A DNA stretch of 64,000 nt from Mesorhizobium sp. 1M-11 (GTDB lineage: Bacteria > Pseudomonadota > Alphaproteobacteria > Rhizobiales > Rhizobiaceae): positions 345,380 to 409,379 of the forward strand of contig NZ_LJSD01000037.1 of assembly GCF_001303895.1 (NCBI RefSeq). The letters run 5' to 3'. Below the pieces are notes generated by a model. That model was given only the letters and a program-made list of their open reading frames with translations, ran no database searches and was not told the DNA's origin. Positions 46,901 to 54,976 of the stretch are shown one piece after another. A program made the position numbers and the translations under genes. Numbering within the stretch: position 1 is the first letter of the stretch; the number at the start of each line of letters is the position of its first letter.

Positions 46901-47176
46901 GAAGAGCCCGTCGCCGGCCGCGGACCGGACACGCCGCAACGAGCCTCGCACTGCCTTGTCGAAACGGCTTTCGTCGCAGATTTCCTCGACCAGCGAAGCG
47001 CCCGACACCACCACCATCGGCGTGCCCATCATGTCGAGGCGGAAAATTGGTCCCAGCTCACGCGCAAGCTGCATCAGGCTTTGAAGGGGAGTCTCGGTAT
47101 CCACCGTCAGCATATTGCCGACGATCGGCTTCTTGGGCGGACCAGGGATCCTGCCGAACCCGGTGTCCTGCGCCAT
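43958..47176 (-). CDS. CYP102-type self-sufficient cytochrome P450 / NADPH-P450 reductase fusion
   Basis: 1072 aa, cytosolic. A heme domain (about 1-460) has I-helix AGHETTS (270-276), ETR-like region and heme Cys411 in FKPWGNGQRACIG. A reductase domain (about 480-1072) has an FMN part (VLYGSNLGTTEDL), FAD part (about 670-880, with RYYSISSSP) and NADPH part, ending in the typical WAG tail. F92 in AGDGLF matches BM3 Phe87. It hydroxylates a fatty acid or similar lipid at subterminal carbons using NADPH. Unlike Bacillus, no dedicated repressor is adjacent. Repeat copy 4 lies upstream at 47214-47319. Confidence 0.95.
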   Translation of the reverse strand: MAQDTGFGRIPGPPKKPIVGNMLTVDTETPLQSLMQLARELGPIFRLDMMGTPMVVVSGASLVEEICDESRFDKAVRGSLRRVRSAAGDGLFTAYTQEDNWTKAHNILLPTFAQRAMAGYLPLMQDIASQLCMKWERLNVDDDIDVVHDMTALALDTIGVCGFDYRFNSFYRRDYHPFIDALTRTLETCMVQRGLPFEKVILRRRLDQLKTDVAFMSKLVDDIVRERRRGGGDQAQKDLLNFMLAGVDKATGESLSDENIRYQIITFLIAGHETTSGLMSFTLYFLLNNPDVLEKAYEEVDRVLGSDISAMPTISQVSHLTYVQQVLNESLRLWPTAPAIGLYPYDDELLGNQYKVKKNTFTTLLTLMLHRDPSIWGAHPERFDPDNFTREAEASRPAHAFKPWGNGQRACIGRQFAMQEATLVIGMILQRFQLFDHQKYQLRIKETMSIKPDGFRMRVKPRPGRTRGSMVPGATLSDPAVAQSAPQVARRPKHGTPLAVLYGSNLGTTEDLARAIAQTGELNGFDVTMDELDARVGSLPTKGAVVIASASYNGAPPDNAMKFMDWLEKADPGAAKGVNYLVFGCGNRDWASTFQATPRRIDERLEALGGKRITQRGEGDAREDLDGQFQDWFKDLFPSVGEALELDIDFSEQAEAEPLYEVEVVTGQPVNPVIYQSGAVAMGVVANRELQSPRSGRSTRHVEVMLPENVGYHAGDHLCVVPVNDPALVERVEKRFGFGPDAQVRLKTTGGRQAPFPADGPVPVRRILSDYVELQAVATRKQIHAMAAATRCPFTKPQLEALVAEAKDGVDPYKAEVFARRRSVLDLLEQFPACELSFGQYLEMLPLLAPRYYSISSSPSSKAGHCSITVGVVDEPARSGSGIYRGACSNHLARAGEGTIIHATTRATKAGFRLPDNPARPIIMVGPGTGLAPFRAFLQERAALANAGATLGPAMLFFGCRHPDQDFLYREELEALASAGLVELHVAFSRQNGERTYVQDLIRKNGASVWQLIEAGAHIYVCGDGSRMEPDVKRALTRLYAEETDTDPQAGDAWIERLARENRYVLDVWAGS

Positions 47177-47213
47177 GCGCGCCCTCCCTCAGACTTCCTT
47201 CCGGTTCTTTTCC

Positions 47214-47319
47214 CTAGAGCGTTTCCGTTTTTCACGGAAACGCGGAAACGCCCTAACCCTTTGTTTTTACGCAATTCCGGACGGAAAACCGTTACACACT
47301 TTTCCTAGAATTGCTCTAG
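47214..47319 (-). repeat. RIME-like repeat, copy 4 (full, flanked by CTAG)
   Basis: Starts and ends with CTAG (47214-47217 and 47316-47319), leaving 98 bp of element in between. On the minus strand it reads AGCAATTCTAGG ... GGAAACGCT. It lies between the P450 start and rirA. The matching 4-bp flanks look like a target duplication of CTAG. Confidence 0.88.
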
Positions 47320-47462
47320 CCGGAATAATCGTGAGTTTCAGCGGAAACGCAAGGAGACGCAGCCTCTTGGCCCTTTGCCGAGCAGGTTACGCAACGGAAG
47401 CATCGGGAGCTTGACGTTTTCCTTCAAAAAGTTGACGGAAAATGTCATATATACGGAAGTCC

Positions 47463-47483
47463 AGTCTAGAATTATTCCAGACT
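47463..47483. promoter_or_regulatory. ICE-like (Irr) operator before rirA
   Basis: The core TCTAGAATTATTCCAGA lies within a 21-bp palindrome having a single mismatch. It resembles the Irr iron-control element (TTTAGAA-N3-TTCTAAA). It is centred 55 bp upstream of the rirA start. Irr control of rirA is reported in Agrobacterium (recalled); I infer it here. Confidence 0.72.
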
Positions 47484-47527
47484 ATGCGCCATATTCGCGC
47501 GAACACGTGCTTTGCGAAGGAGCGACC

Positions 47528-47986
47528 ATGCGGCTCACGCGTCAAACCAACTATGCCATGCGGATCCTGATGTATTGTGCGGCCAATGACGACCGCCTCA
47601 GCCGCATTCCCGAAATCGCCGCCGCCTACACGGTGTCGGAACTGTTTCTGTTCAAGATCCTGCAGCCGCTGGTCGAACATGGGCTGGTGGAGACCGTACG
47701 CGGCCGCAACGGCGGCGTCAGACTCGGAAAACCAGCCGCCGAGATCACCTTGTTCGACGTCGTGCGCATCACCGAAGAGAGTTTCGCCATGGCGGAATGC
47801 TTCGAGGCCGATGCCGATTGCCCGCTGATCGACAGCTGCGCGCTGAATTCGGCACTACGCGAAGCGCTCAACGCCTTTTTCGAGGTGCTCGGCCGCTACA
47901 CGATCGCTGATCTGGTCGCCGCCCGTCCGAATGTGCGTTCGCTGCTTGGCATCGATCTTCTGGAACGCCGCGCCCCGGCTGCTTGA
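47528..47986 (+). CDS. rirA: RirA iron-responsive Rrf2-type repressor
   Basis: 152 aa. The Rrf2 winged helix (MRLTRQTNYAMRILMYCA at the N-terminus, recognition helix about 28-50) and three cluster-ligand cysteines C91, C98 and C104 (ECFEADADCPLIDSC) mark it as RirA, an Fe-S-dependent repressor of iron uptake in Rhizobiales. Under iron-replete conditions the holo-protein represses IRO-containing promoters. The start at 47528 has GGAGCGACC before it; the open frame extends to 47375. It lies convergent to the hmu operon (14-bp gap), which contains its likely targets. Confidence 0.95.
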   Translation: MRLTRQTNYAMRILMYCAANDDRLSRIPEIAAAYTVSELFLFKILQPLVEHGLVETVRGRNGGVRLGKPAAEITLFDVVRITEESFAMAECFEADADCPLIDSCALNSALREALNAFFEVLGRYTIADLVAARPNVRSLLGIDLLERRAPAA

Positions 47987-48000
47987 GCCAAAGGCGAGAC

Positions 48001-48792
48001 TTAAAGAGCAACGGATTGCGGCAGCACAAACGGCACGTCGCCGGTCGGCAGCACCCCGACGCGCATGCGGCAGTCGAATACCTTTTCAATAAGGCTGTCA
48101 CTAAGTACTGCGGCCGGCGTGCCGGCTGCAGCCAGCGAACCGCGATGCATGACGAAGATGCGATCGGCGTACATCGCCGTCAGGTTGAGATCGTGCAGGA
48201 TAGTGACGACCCCGCCTCCCCGTTTCGCGAAATCGCGGGCAATGTCCATGATGATGAGCTGATGCTTGACGTCCAGGCTCGATACCGGCTCGTCGAGGAA
48301 CAGGTAGCGCGGCCTGCCGTCCAGCACCGGCGCCCAGACCTGACAAAGCACACGAGCCAATTGCACACGCTGCTGCTCGCCGCCTGAGAGTTCCTGATAG
48401 AATCGTCCCGCGAAGCCATCCAGATCGACCTTGGCCAGCGCGCGCTCCGGCAGGCGCTCGTTTTCGCCAGCCAGCACGCCGGATCGGCCGCCGATCAGTC
48501 CAAGCCGAACGATTTCCTGGACCGTGAAAGGAAAGGCGAGCGACGTTGCCTGCGGCAGGACAGCACGCATCCCCGCGGCTTCAACCGGACGCATCCCCGA
48601 CACTTCGCGGCCATTGATGACAACCGAGCCATCATAGCCGAGGTCTCCCGACAAGGCCTTGAGGAAGGTCGTCTTGCCGGAGCCGTTCGGGCCGACGATG
48701 GCCGCGATCTCACCCGGATGCGCTTCGAAATCGATGCCGGAGACGATGCGCTTTCCGGCAAGTTTCACTGAAACATCATGGGCTTCGATCAT
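48001..48792 (-). CDS. hmuV: Heme ABC transporter ATPase
   Basis: 263 aa. Walker A GPNGSGKTTF, signature LSGGEQQRVQLAR, and Walker B YLFLDEPVSSLD, followed by the switch His in ILHDLN. Powers heme import with HmuU. The ATG at 48792 fits the family; a longer open frame runs into hmuU. It is the last gene of the hmuPSTUV unit and has 7 bp to hmuU's stop. The C-terminus faces rirA's stop. Regulated by iron presumably via the IRO upstream of hmuP. Confidence 0.95.
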   Translation of the reverse strand: MIEAHDVSVKLAGKRIVSGIDFEAHPGEIAAIVGPNGSGKTTFLKALSGDLGYDGSVVINGREVSGMRPVEAAGMRAVLPQATSLAFPFTVQEIVRLGLIGGRSGVLAGENERLPERALAKVDLDGFAGRFYQELSGGEQQRVQLARVLCQVWAPVLDGRPRYLFLDEPVSSLDVKHQLIIMDIARDFAKRGGGVVTILHDLNLTAMYADRIFVMHRGSLAAAGTPAAVLSDSLIEKVFDCRMRVGVLPTGDVPFVLPQSVAL

Positions 48793-48799
48793 GGGGGGC

Positions 48800-49900
48800 T
48801 CACAGGTCGATGACGCCGCGCTTGCGCAGCAGTATCCACAGGAAGAACGGACCACCAACCGTGGCGGTGATGATACCGATCGGAAGTTCGGCCGGCGCAA
48901 CGATGGCGCGCGAGACGGTGTCGGCCAGGATGAGCAGCGTCGCGCCAAGCAGCGCCGAGGCCGGCAACAGGTAGCGGTTGTCCGGACCGATGGTGAGCCG
49001 CAGCAAATGCGGCACCACGATGCCGACAAAGCCGATGCCGCCGCTGACAGCGACCGAAGCGCCAACAGCGGCCGAAACGCCGGCGATGGCGACATATTTC
49101 AGTTTCTGCACCTGAATGCCGAGATGCCCCGCCGTCGCCTCGCCGAGCGACAGCGCATTGAGTCCGCGTGCGAAGAACGGCATGGCGACCAGCGCAATCA
49201 GCATGATCGGCCCTGCGGTGCCGATCTTGGTCCAGGTCGCCCCGGCCAGCGAGCCGAGTTGCCAGAAGGTGAGATCACGCAGTTGGCGGTCGTCGGCCAT
49301 GTAGATCAGCACGCCGGTGAGTGCCATGGCCAGCGCCGACAGTGCAATGCCGGCCAGCAGCATGGTCGCCACCGAGGTACGTCCTTGGCGCGTCGCGACC
49401 TGGTAAAGGATCAGCGTCGTGACCAGACCGCCGATGAAGGCGGCGAGCGGCAATGCCATGGATCCCAGAAGCGTCGTGAAAGGCGCCAGCGCGGTGCCGC
49501 CCAGGACGATGACCGATACCGCGCCGAGCCCCGCGCCCGCCGAGACGCCGACAATGCCGGGATCGGCCAGCGGGTTGCGGAACAGTCCCTGCATGACGGC
49601 GCCGGACACGGCGAGTGCCGCTCCGATCAGCGCACCCAGGACGACACGCGGCAAGCGTATATCATAGATGATGATGCGGTCGCGGGCGCTCAGCACGCTC
49701 TCGGCATCGGAACTGGAGAACCAGTCGCGCAGGGCATCGAAAGCCGAAGCGTCCGAGGCGCCGGCGGTAAGGCTGAACAGCGCAACAGCTGCAAGCAGTA
49801 TCGCCAGCAGTACGATGGCAAGACGCGCACGCGCCGAGCGATCGCCAGCTGCCTTGCGCGCCATCAAGCCGGACGAGCCGGCAATGGAGTGATCAACCAT
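48800..49900 (-). CDS. hmuU: Heme ABC transporter permease (FecCD family)
   Basis: 366 aa with about 9-10 membrane spans and FecCD family motifs (LPRVVLGALIGAALAVSGAVMQGLFRNPLADPG region; FIGLVVPH-like IGFVGIVVPHLLRL). It imports heme into the cytosol with HmuT and HmuV. The start could be ATG 49900 or 49864. A 12-bp gap separates it from hmuT. Confidence 0.94.
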   Translation of the reverse strand: MVDHSIAGSSGLMARKAAGDRSARARLAIVLLAILLAAVALFSLTAGASDASAFDALRDWFSSSDAESVLSARDRIIIYDIRLPRVVLGALIGAALAVSGAVMQGLFRNPLADPGIVGVSAGAGLGAVSVIVLGGTALAPFTTLLGSMALPLAAFIGGLVTTLILYQVATRQGRTSVATMLLAGIALSALAMALTGVLIYMADDRQLRDLTFWQLGSLAGATWTKIGTAGPIMLIALVAMPFFARGLNALSLGEATAGHLGIQVQKLKYVAIAGVSAAVGASVAVSGGIGFVGIVVPHLLRLTIGPDNRYLLPASALLGATLLILADTVSRAIVAPAELPIGIITATVGGPFFLWILLRKRGVIDL

Positions 49901-49912
49901 GGCACTCGTCGC

Positions 49913-50806
49913 TCAATCGGCGATCTTGTTGCCGTAGAAGGCTGCGGCGAGATCGTGGATTGCATAGGCGGTGCGTGGACCGAATCCGAGCAGATAGGCG
50001 CCGTTCATGCGGATCACCTTCTTCTCCTTGCCGGCCGGCGTCTCGGCGATCGCCGGATTGGCAAACAGCACCTCGTCCGAAACCGGCGGTCCGGCATGCG
50101 TCATCATCAAAATGACGTCCGGCGCGGCTATCACCACCGCTTCGTCGGCAAGCTGCTTGTAGCCCGGCACTTCGGCGGCAACGTTGATGGCGCCTGCCAT
50201 CTTGATGATGCCGTCCGCTGCCGTGTTGGAACCGGCTGCGAGGATCTTGCCGTTCTGCATCGACAGAACGAACAGCACCCGCTTCCGGTCCTTGACGTCT
50301 GCCGTCTGCTTTTCTGCGGCCTTCAGCTTGGTATCCAGTTCGGCGGCCAGTTTCTCCGCCTTGGCATCAGCACCCAGAGCCTTGCCGACGATACGGATCT
50401 TTTCCAGCACGCCGGCGTGATCGTAGGTCTCGGGCACTTCGATGAAGGGCACGCTGCTCTTTTTCAGAACATCGATCGCATCCTTCGGCCCGCTGCCTTT
50501 GAGCGCCAGAATTCCGGTTGGATTGACAGAAAGCACACCTTCCGGCGACAGCGCGCGCATATAGCCGACATCCGGCAGTTTCAAGGCTGCTTCGGGATAG
50601 ACACTGGTGGAATCACGGGCGGCGAGCTTGCCTTCCTCGCCCAGCGCATAGACGATCTCGGTGACGGCGCCACCGACAGCGACGATACGCTTGGTGTCGG
50701 TGAACACGGCGCCGTTCTCGCTCGCCACGGCAGCGGCGAGCGACATAGCCGATAGTGCGGTGCCGAAAACGGCCATCCGCACCACCTTCTTCATCGCGCC
50801 ACGCAT
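49913..50806 (-). CDS. hmuT: Periplasmic heme-binding protein
   Basis: About 297 aa. An N-terminal signal peptide (about 1-27 to VASE) is followed by the two-lobe helical-backbone binding protein fold, with the start RIVAVGGAVTEIVYALGEE typical of HmuT. It carries heme from HmuR to HmuUV. The ATG overlaps the stop of hmuS (TGATG), so translation is probably coupled. The ATG at 50794 is an alternative. Confidence 0.94.
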   Translation of the reverse strand: MRGAMKKVVRMAVFGTALSAMSLAAAVASENGAVFTDTKRIVAVGGAVTEIVYALGEEGKLAARDSTSVYPEAALKLPDVGYMRALSPEGVLSVNPTGILALKGSGPKDAIDVLKKSSVPFIEVPETYDHAGVLEKIRIVGKALGADAKAEKLAAELDTKLKAAEKQTADVKDRKRVLFVLSMQNGKILAAGSNTAADGIIKMAGAINVAAEVPGYKQLADEAVVIAAPDVILMMTHAGPPVSDEVLFANPAIAETPAGKEKKVIRMNGAYLLGFGPRTAYAIHDLAAAFYGNKIAD

Positions 50807-51864
50807 CACGCGGCGCTCTGTTCTGCCAGGCGCGGCAGGCCTTCGGCCAGCGAACGCCAGTCGCCGCGCTCGACTTCACCTTCATGGCGCTTGCCGAAGA
50901 ACTGGATGATCATCTTGCCGTCGGCACCATAGGCCTCAAGCGAAGTGACATGGCCGTCCTTGGTCGGCTTGCGCACGGCCCAGGCTTCGGCGATGTGATC
51001 GGCACGCAGATGCAGATGGAAGGTCTCGTCGAACACATTGATCCAAGGCCCCATCGGGCTAACCGACTTGACCGGACCGGAATGGATCTGGATGCAGCCG
51101 CGGTTGCCGACAAAACACATGATCGGCTGACCGCTCGCGGACGCGCCTTGGAACATCGCCATCACAGCGGATGGATCGAGTTTCCAGGCATAGTCCTGGC
51201 CGATCATCCGTACCGCCTGCTGACGGCTGAGCTTCAGCGTACGCAGCATGCCAAAGAACTGATGCGTGTCCGTCAGCTTGCTCCAGCGTTCACGCAGGTC
51301 ATCGATCGTCTGCGGCGTCAGTTCGCCCGGCATATCGTCCTCGGCGACGGTGCCTAGGACAACCGTCGGCTCCTGGTTCGATGAAACGAGCTGATCGACC
51401 AGCTTCTGATAAGCATAGAGATTGGATGCGGGCCGCAGATGCACCTTGTGCACGGCGTCACCTGCGGCGTCGAAGAATTGCAGGCTACGACGGATTTCGT
51501 CGCCGTCGCGCTTTTCGACGGCAAAGCCATGTGCCCACACCTTCGGGAAGATGCGGAGATCGATGTTCTCGCCCAGGGCCATTGCCGTATGTTCACCGGT
51601 GACGACCTTGTCGTAGACCCCGATCTTTTCATGGACCGCGCTCTCATTGCGGGTCAGCGCCATCACCTCGCCGACCGGCTCGAGACCGGTCAGCAGGTCG
51701 TTGACGCGTGGCTCGACGCGCGTCACCCCTTCGCCGCAATGCGCGGCCACAAGCTCGGCTTCCGAAATGCCGAGCTGTGCGGCGAGATCACGCTCGCGCA
51801 TTTTGGGGTTTTCCGCTCGCGTCCGCCGAATTTCGTGCGGGGCTGGCTTTACGCGCTGGTCCAT
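50806..51864 (-). CDS. hmuS: Heme-handling/degrading factor HmuS
   Basis: 352 aa cytosolic protein of the HmuS/ChuS family, made of two repeated HemS-like domains (about 30-175 and 185-340). It binds incoming heme; some members degrade it. Motifs include HGFAVEKRDGDEIRRSLQFFD and, in the second domain, IMCFVGNRGCIQIHSGPV. The ATG at 51864 has GGGACGGAA upstream; the frame extends to 51972 without support. It sits between hmuP and hmuT. Confidence 0.94.
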   Translation of the reverse strand: MDQRVKPAPHEIRRTRAENPKMRERDLAAQLGISEAELVAAHCGEGVTRVEPRVNDLLTGLEPVGEVMALTRNESAVHEKIGVYDKVVTGEHTAMALGENIDLRIFPKVWAHGFAVEKRDGDEIRRSLQFFDAAGDAVHKVHLRPASNLYAYQKLVDQLVSSNQEPTVVLGTVAEDDMPGELTPQTIDDLRERWSKLTDTHQFFGMLRTLKLSRQQAVRMIGQDYAWKLDPSAVMAMFQGASASGQPIMCFVGNRGCIQIHSGPVKSVSPMGPWINVFDETFHLHLRADHIAEAWAVRKPTKDGHVTSLEAYGADGKMIIQFFGKRHEGEVERGDWRSLAEGLPRLAEQSAA

Positions 51865-51886
51865 TTCCGTCCCTACCCTTGGTACC

Positions 51887-52096
51887 TTACTTGTTGAGGA
51901 TGAGCTTGCCCTGGCGGGTGATCTTGAGCCGGTAGAGCGCACCGTGGTGCTCAATACCAATCTCGTGCTCACCCTGGAAAAGCGAATTGCTGGTGAGCGT
52001 CCTCACCGAAAGCGGCATCCGTTCGACGCGCAATTGCGCCTGCGCTTCTGGCCGACGGTAGCGGAAACGGAAGTCGTCAGGGTTGTGCGTGTTCAT
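51887..52096 (-). CDS. hmuP: Hemin uptake protein HemP/HmuP
   Basis: 69 aa. The C-terminal part [36 protein letters not shown] is the HemP domain. In Bradyrhizobium and Sinorhizobium, HmuP activates transcription of the heme receptor gene, so it probably controls divergent hmuR here (inferred). It is the first gene of the hmuPSTUV unit, divergent from hmuR. Confidence 0.93.
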   Translation of the reverse strand: MNTHNPDDFRFRYRRPEAQAQLRVERMPLSVRTLTSNSLFQGEHEIGIEHHGALYRLKITRQGKLILNK

Positions 52097-52158
52097 GTTG
52101 GTCCACTCCTGATCTCGCCGGGCGCGCCCGGCTTCCTGCGAAAGGCCGATTCATTTGT

Positions 52159-52173
52159 TGACTTGAATACTCA
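52159..52173. promoter_or_regulatory. IRO-type RirA operator between hmuP and hmuR
   Basis: TGA-CTTGAATAC-TCA fits the rhizobial iron-responsive operator TGA-N9-TCA. TGTTGACT (52156-52163) and AGTCAACA (52207-52214) form an inverted repeat bracketing the region. Both gene clusters start from this gap, so one RirA site may control both. Confidence 0.65.
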
Positions 52174-52294
52174 TGTTTACTAGTCAGTGCAATACCGGAC
52201 TAGATGAGTCAACATTTAACACACCGGCCGAACGAAAAAGATGCGAGCCAGCCCCACGGCGAGCCAGCATGCAGACAGGAATTTGGAGTTGGAG

Positions 52295-54517
52295 ATGGGC
52301 GTGGGGACGAAGGAGCGGTCTGGACAGGCCGGGGATTTTTATGGCGTGGGTGGGACCGTCGCTAAAACACTTGCAGTGCTGACAGCCAGCGCTGCCGTCA
52401 CGGCGCTGCTATCGGGTGCGTCACTGGCTCAGGAGACAGCCAAACCGGCGGCTCAGGCCGGGGCGCAGAACGGTCAGCCAGCGGAGGCGGCCAAGGCTGA
52501 CACCCAGGGAAGCACCCTGCTCGACAAGATCATGCTGATCAGCCGCACCGGCGAGAGCGCCATCAAGGCACTCGCTTCGGTCAGCCATATCGACCAGGAG
52601 CAGCTCGAGCGCCGCATGGCGACGACCCCCAACGAGATGCTGCGCGGCGTGCCAGGCGTCACGGTGCAGGCTGATGCCCGCCGCACCGCCTCCTCCATCA
52701 ACATCCGTGGCCTCCAGGATTTCGGCCGCGTCGCCGTCATCGTCGATGGCGCCCGCCAGAACTTCCAGCGTTCCGACCACGGCACGCAGTCGACCTTCTA
52801 TATCGATCCTGAACTGATCAAATCGGTCGACGTCATCCGCGGGCCCGTAGCCAACACCTATGGTTCAGGCGCCATCGGTGGCGTCGTCATGTTCGACACC
52901 AAGGACGCCGAAGATTTCCTGAAACCCGGTGAAACCTGGGCAACCTCCCTTTCAGGTCGCTACGAGACCAATGGCAAGGGTTGGACCACCAGCGCGACCG
53001 GTGCCTACAAGTTCAACGACAATTTCGATGTGCTCGGCAACATCGTCTATCGCGACTACGGCGACTACAAGGACGGCGATGGCAACAAGGTTGGCGGCAG
53101 CGGCTTCGACGTGCTGAGCGGCATGTTGAAGAGCACCATCCGCCCGACCGAGAATTCGACGTTGAAGCTTGGCTGGATCGGCAACAGCGAGAGCTGGAAC
53201 GAGATCAGCGGCGGTAAGCCTGCCTACGATCTGGACATGAAGCAGAACACCTTTACCGGCCGCTACAACCTCACCGATGAGAACAAGAGTTGGCTCGATC
53301 TGAACATCAATCTTTCCTACAACAAGGCCACGCTCGACCAGATCAGCCTGATTCCGCTCGGCGGCCGTTTCGACCCGATCACGGGCCGGCCGGTCACGCT
53401 GCCGGCCGGTTCCAAGACCACTTATGATATCGGCACATTCGGCATCGACGTCTGGAACACTTCGCGCTTCGAGACATCCGGCATCAATCACGAACTGACC
53501 TATGGCGGTGACTGGGTATCGGATGATGTCGAGACCACCGGTCTTGCAGCGGGCGATGCCTTCTATACGCCAGGCGGCAAGCGCAATGTCGGCGGTGCCC
53601 ACATCCAGGACAAGCTGACCTGGGAATGGCTCGAGGTGATCGCCGGTTTGCGCTACGACAGCTACAGCCTGAAGGGTTCAACTTCCGAGACCTCCGGCGA
53701 CCGCGTATCGCCGCGCATCACTGTCGGCGTCTCGCCCTTTGAAGCGCCGGGCCTGAGCGGATTGCAACTCTACACGACCTATGCAGAGGGCTACCGCTCG
53801 CCGTCGCTCACCGAAACATTCATCAGCGGCCTGCATCCGGCCGGCGTCTCGTTCCCGTTCCTGCCCAACCCGAACCTGAAGCCCGAAACCGGCAAGACCT
53901 GGGAAGCCGGCCTGAACTACACTGCCGACGGCATCTTCCAGCCGGATGATGCGCTGCGCGTCAAGGCCGCCTACTTCAACAACGATGTCACCGACTACAT
54001 TTCCGGCGTGCAGCTGTCGGCATTCGATCCGACCAGCGGCTGCCGCCGCGGCGGCATGATCCCGATTTGCTACCAGTACCAGAATTTCGCCAAGGCCAAG
54101 ATCAACGGCTTCGAGTTCGAAAGCGTCTATGATGCGGCCTGGGGTTTCGCCGGCCTGTCCGCCTCGATCATCGACGGTCACACCGTCTCTTACAAAGGCG
54201 TGCGTGCCGACCTGACCACGGTTCCCTCAGCACAGGTGGCAGCCCAGCTCGGCTTCCGCTTCTTCGAGGACAGGCTGACCGTCGGCGGCGAGGTCCAGTA
54301 CAATGGCAAGCCGGAAGGCAATGCTGCGGCCCGCGACTACACGCTGGTCAATGCCTTTGCCTCCTACAAGGCCAACGACAACCTCAAGGTCGACTTCCGC
54401 GTCGACAATATCTTTGACGTCAAATACGCCAACCCGCTCAATGCCACGACCACCTCGACGATCTACGAGCCGGGCGTGACCTTCAAGCTGGGCGCAACCA
54501 TGCGTTTCGGAGGCTGA
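52295..54517 (+). CDS. hmuR: TonB-dependent heme receptor
   Basis: 740 aa. Signal peptide about residues 1-48, plug domain (TTPNEMLRGVPGVTVQADAR, about 105-215) and 22-strand barrel. The heme-receptor signature YRSPSLTETF (FRAP-like) plus His in GLHPAG and NPNLKPETG (NPNL box) lies at about 498-530. ATG 52295 is preceded by GGAGTTGGAG; a longer frame to 52241 exists. It imports heme or hemoglobin-derived heme across the outer membrane using TonB. First gene of the rightward iron unit. Confidence 0.95.
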   Translation: MGVGTKERSGQAGDFYGVGGTVAKTLAVLTASAAVTALLSGASLAQETAKPAAQAGAQNGQPAEAAKADTQGSTLLDKIMLISRTGESAIKALASVSHIDQEQLERRMATTPNEMLRGVPGVTVQADARRTASSINIRGLQDFGRVAVIVDGARQNFQRSDHGTQSTFYIDPELIKSVDVIRGPVANTYGSGAIGGVVMFDTKDAEDFLKPGETWATSLSGRYETNGKGWTTSATGAYKFNDNFDVLGNIVYRDYGDYKDGDGNKVGGSGFDVLSGMLKSTIRPTENSTLKLGWIGNSESWNEISGGKPAYDLDMKQNTFTGRYNLTDENKSWLDLNINLSYNKATLDQISLIPLGGRFDPITGRPVTLPAGSKTTYDIGTFGIDVWNTSRFETSGINHELTYGGDWVSDDVETTGLAAGDAFYTPGGKRNVGGAHIQDKLTWEWLEVIAGLRYDSYSLKGSTSETSGDRVSPRITVGVSPFEAPGLSGLQLYTTYAEGYRSPSLTETFISGLHPAGVSFPFLPNPNLKPETGKTWEAGLNYTADGIFQPDDALRVKAAYFNNDVTDYISGVQLSAFDPTSGCRRGGMIPICYQYQNFAKAKINGFEFESVYDAAWGFAGLSASIIDGHTVSYKGVRADLTTVPSAQVAAQLGFRFFEDRLTVGGEVQYNGKPEGNAAARDYTLVNAFASYKANDNLKVDFRVDNIFDVKYANPLNATTTSTIYEPGVTFKLGATMRFGG

Positions 54518-54519
54518 CC

Positions 54520-54948
54520 ATGAAAGCGAAGTCGTTTGTCCTGTTTGCCGCCCTCGCCGCCTTCCCTGCCGGCGTGAGCCCCGCATCTGCACAGCAGGCG
54601 ACTTCGCTTTCGCTGGAATTGAATGGCGCGCAGCCCTCCGACAAGGGCTGCCGCCTGACCTTCGTCGTTGCAAACAATCTCGGCGCGGATCTTACCAAGG
54701 CTGCCTTCGAGATCGCGCTGTTCAATGAAGCCGGCGTCGTCGACCGCATGACCGTGCTCGATTTCAAGGAACTGTCGGCCGGCAAGACGAAGGTGACGCG
54801 TTTCGATCTTTCGGGTACGACTTGTTCCAAGATCAGCCGCGTGCTGGTCAACAGCGCTACGGAATGCGTGGGCCAGGGCGTCGAGCCCGCCGCATGCATG
54901 CGCGACCTCAAGACCAGCAGCAAGGCGGGCATCACCTTCGGGGTCTGA
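54520..54948 (+). CDS. Small secreted four-cysteine protein in the heme locus
   Basis: 142 aa; signal peptide about 1-25 (SPASAQQA). The mature ~117 residues have four Cys (C44, C102, C115, C125) consistent with two disulfides. It starts 2 bp after the hmuR stop, so is translationally linked to it. No known family is recognised; I believe similar proteins accompany hmuR in Rhizobiales, annotated as Tat-signal domain proteins (not checked). A periplasmic heme-binding or hemophore-like role is plausible but only guessed from context. Confidence 0.8.
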   Translation: MKAKSFVLFAALAAFPAGVSPASAQQATSLSLELNGAQPSDKGCRLTFVVANNLGADLTKAAFEIALFNEAGVVDRMTVLDFKELSAGKTKVTRFDLSGTTCSKISRVLVNSATECVGQGVEPAACMRDLKTSSKAGITFGV

Positions 54949-54976
54949 GTTTCCGTCATGAACAGGAACTCGTGCC

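Noticed and set aside
48659..50755. A 698-codon open frame on the + strand opposite hmuU/hmuT
   Set aside because: Arg/Gln/Asp-rich, no domain, runs across two real genes on the other strand; a shadow frame.
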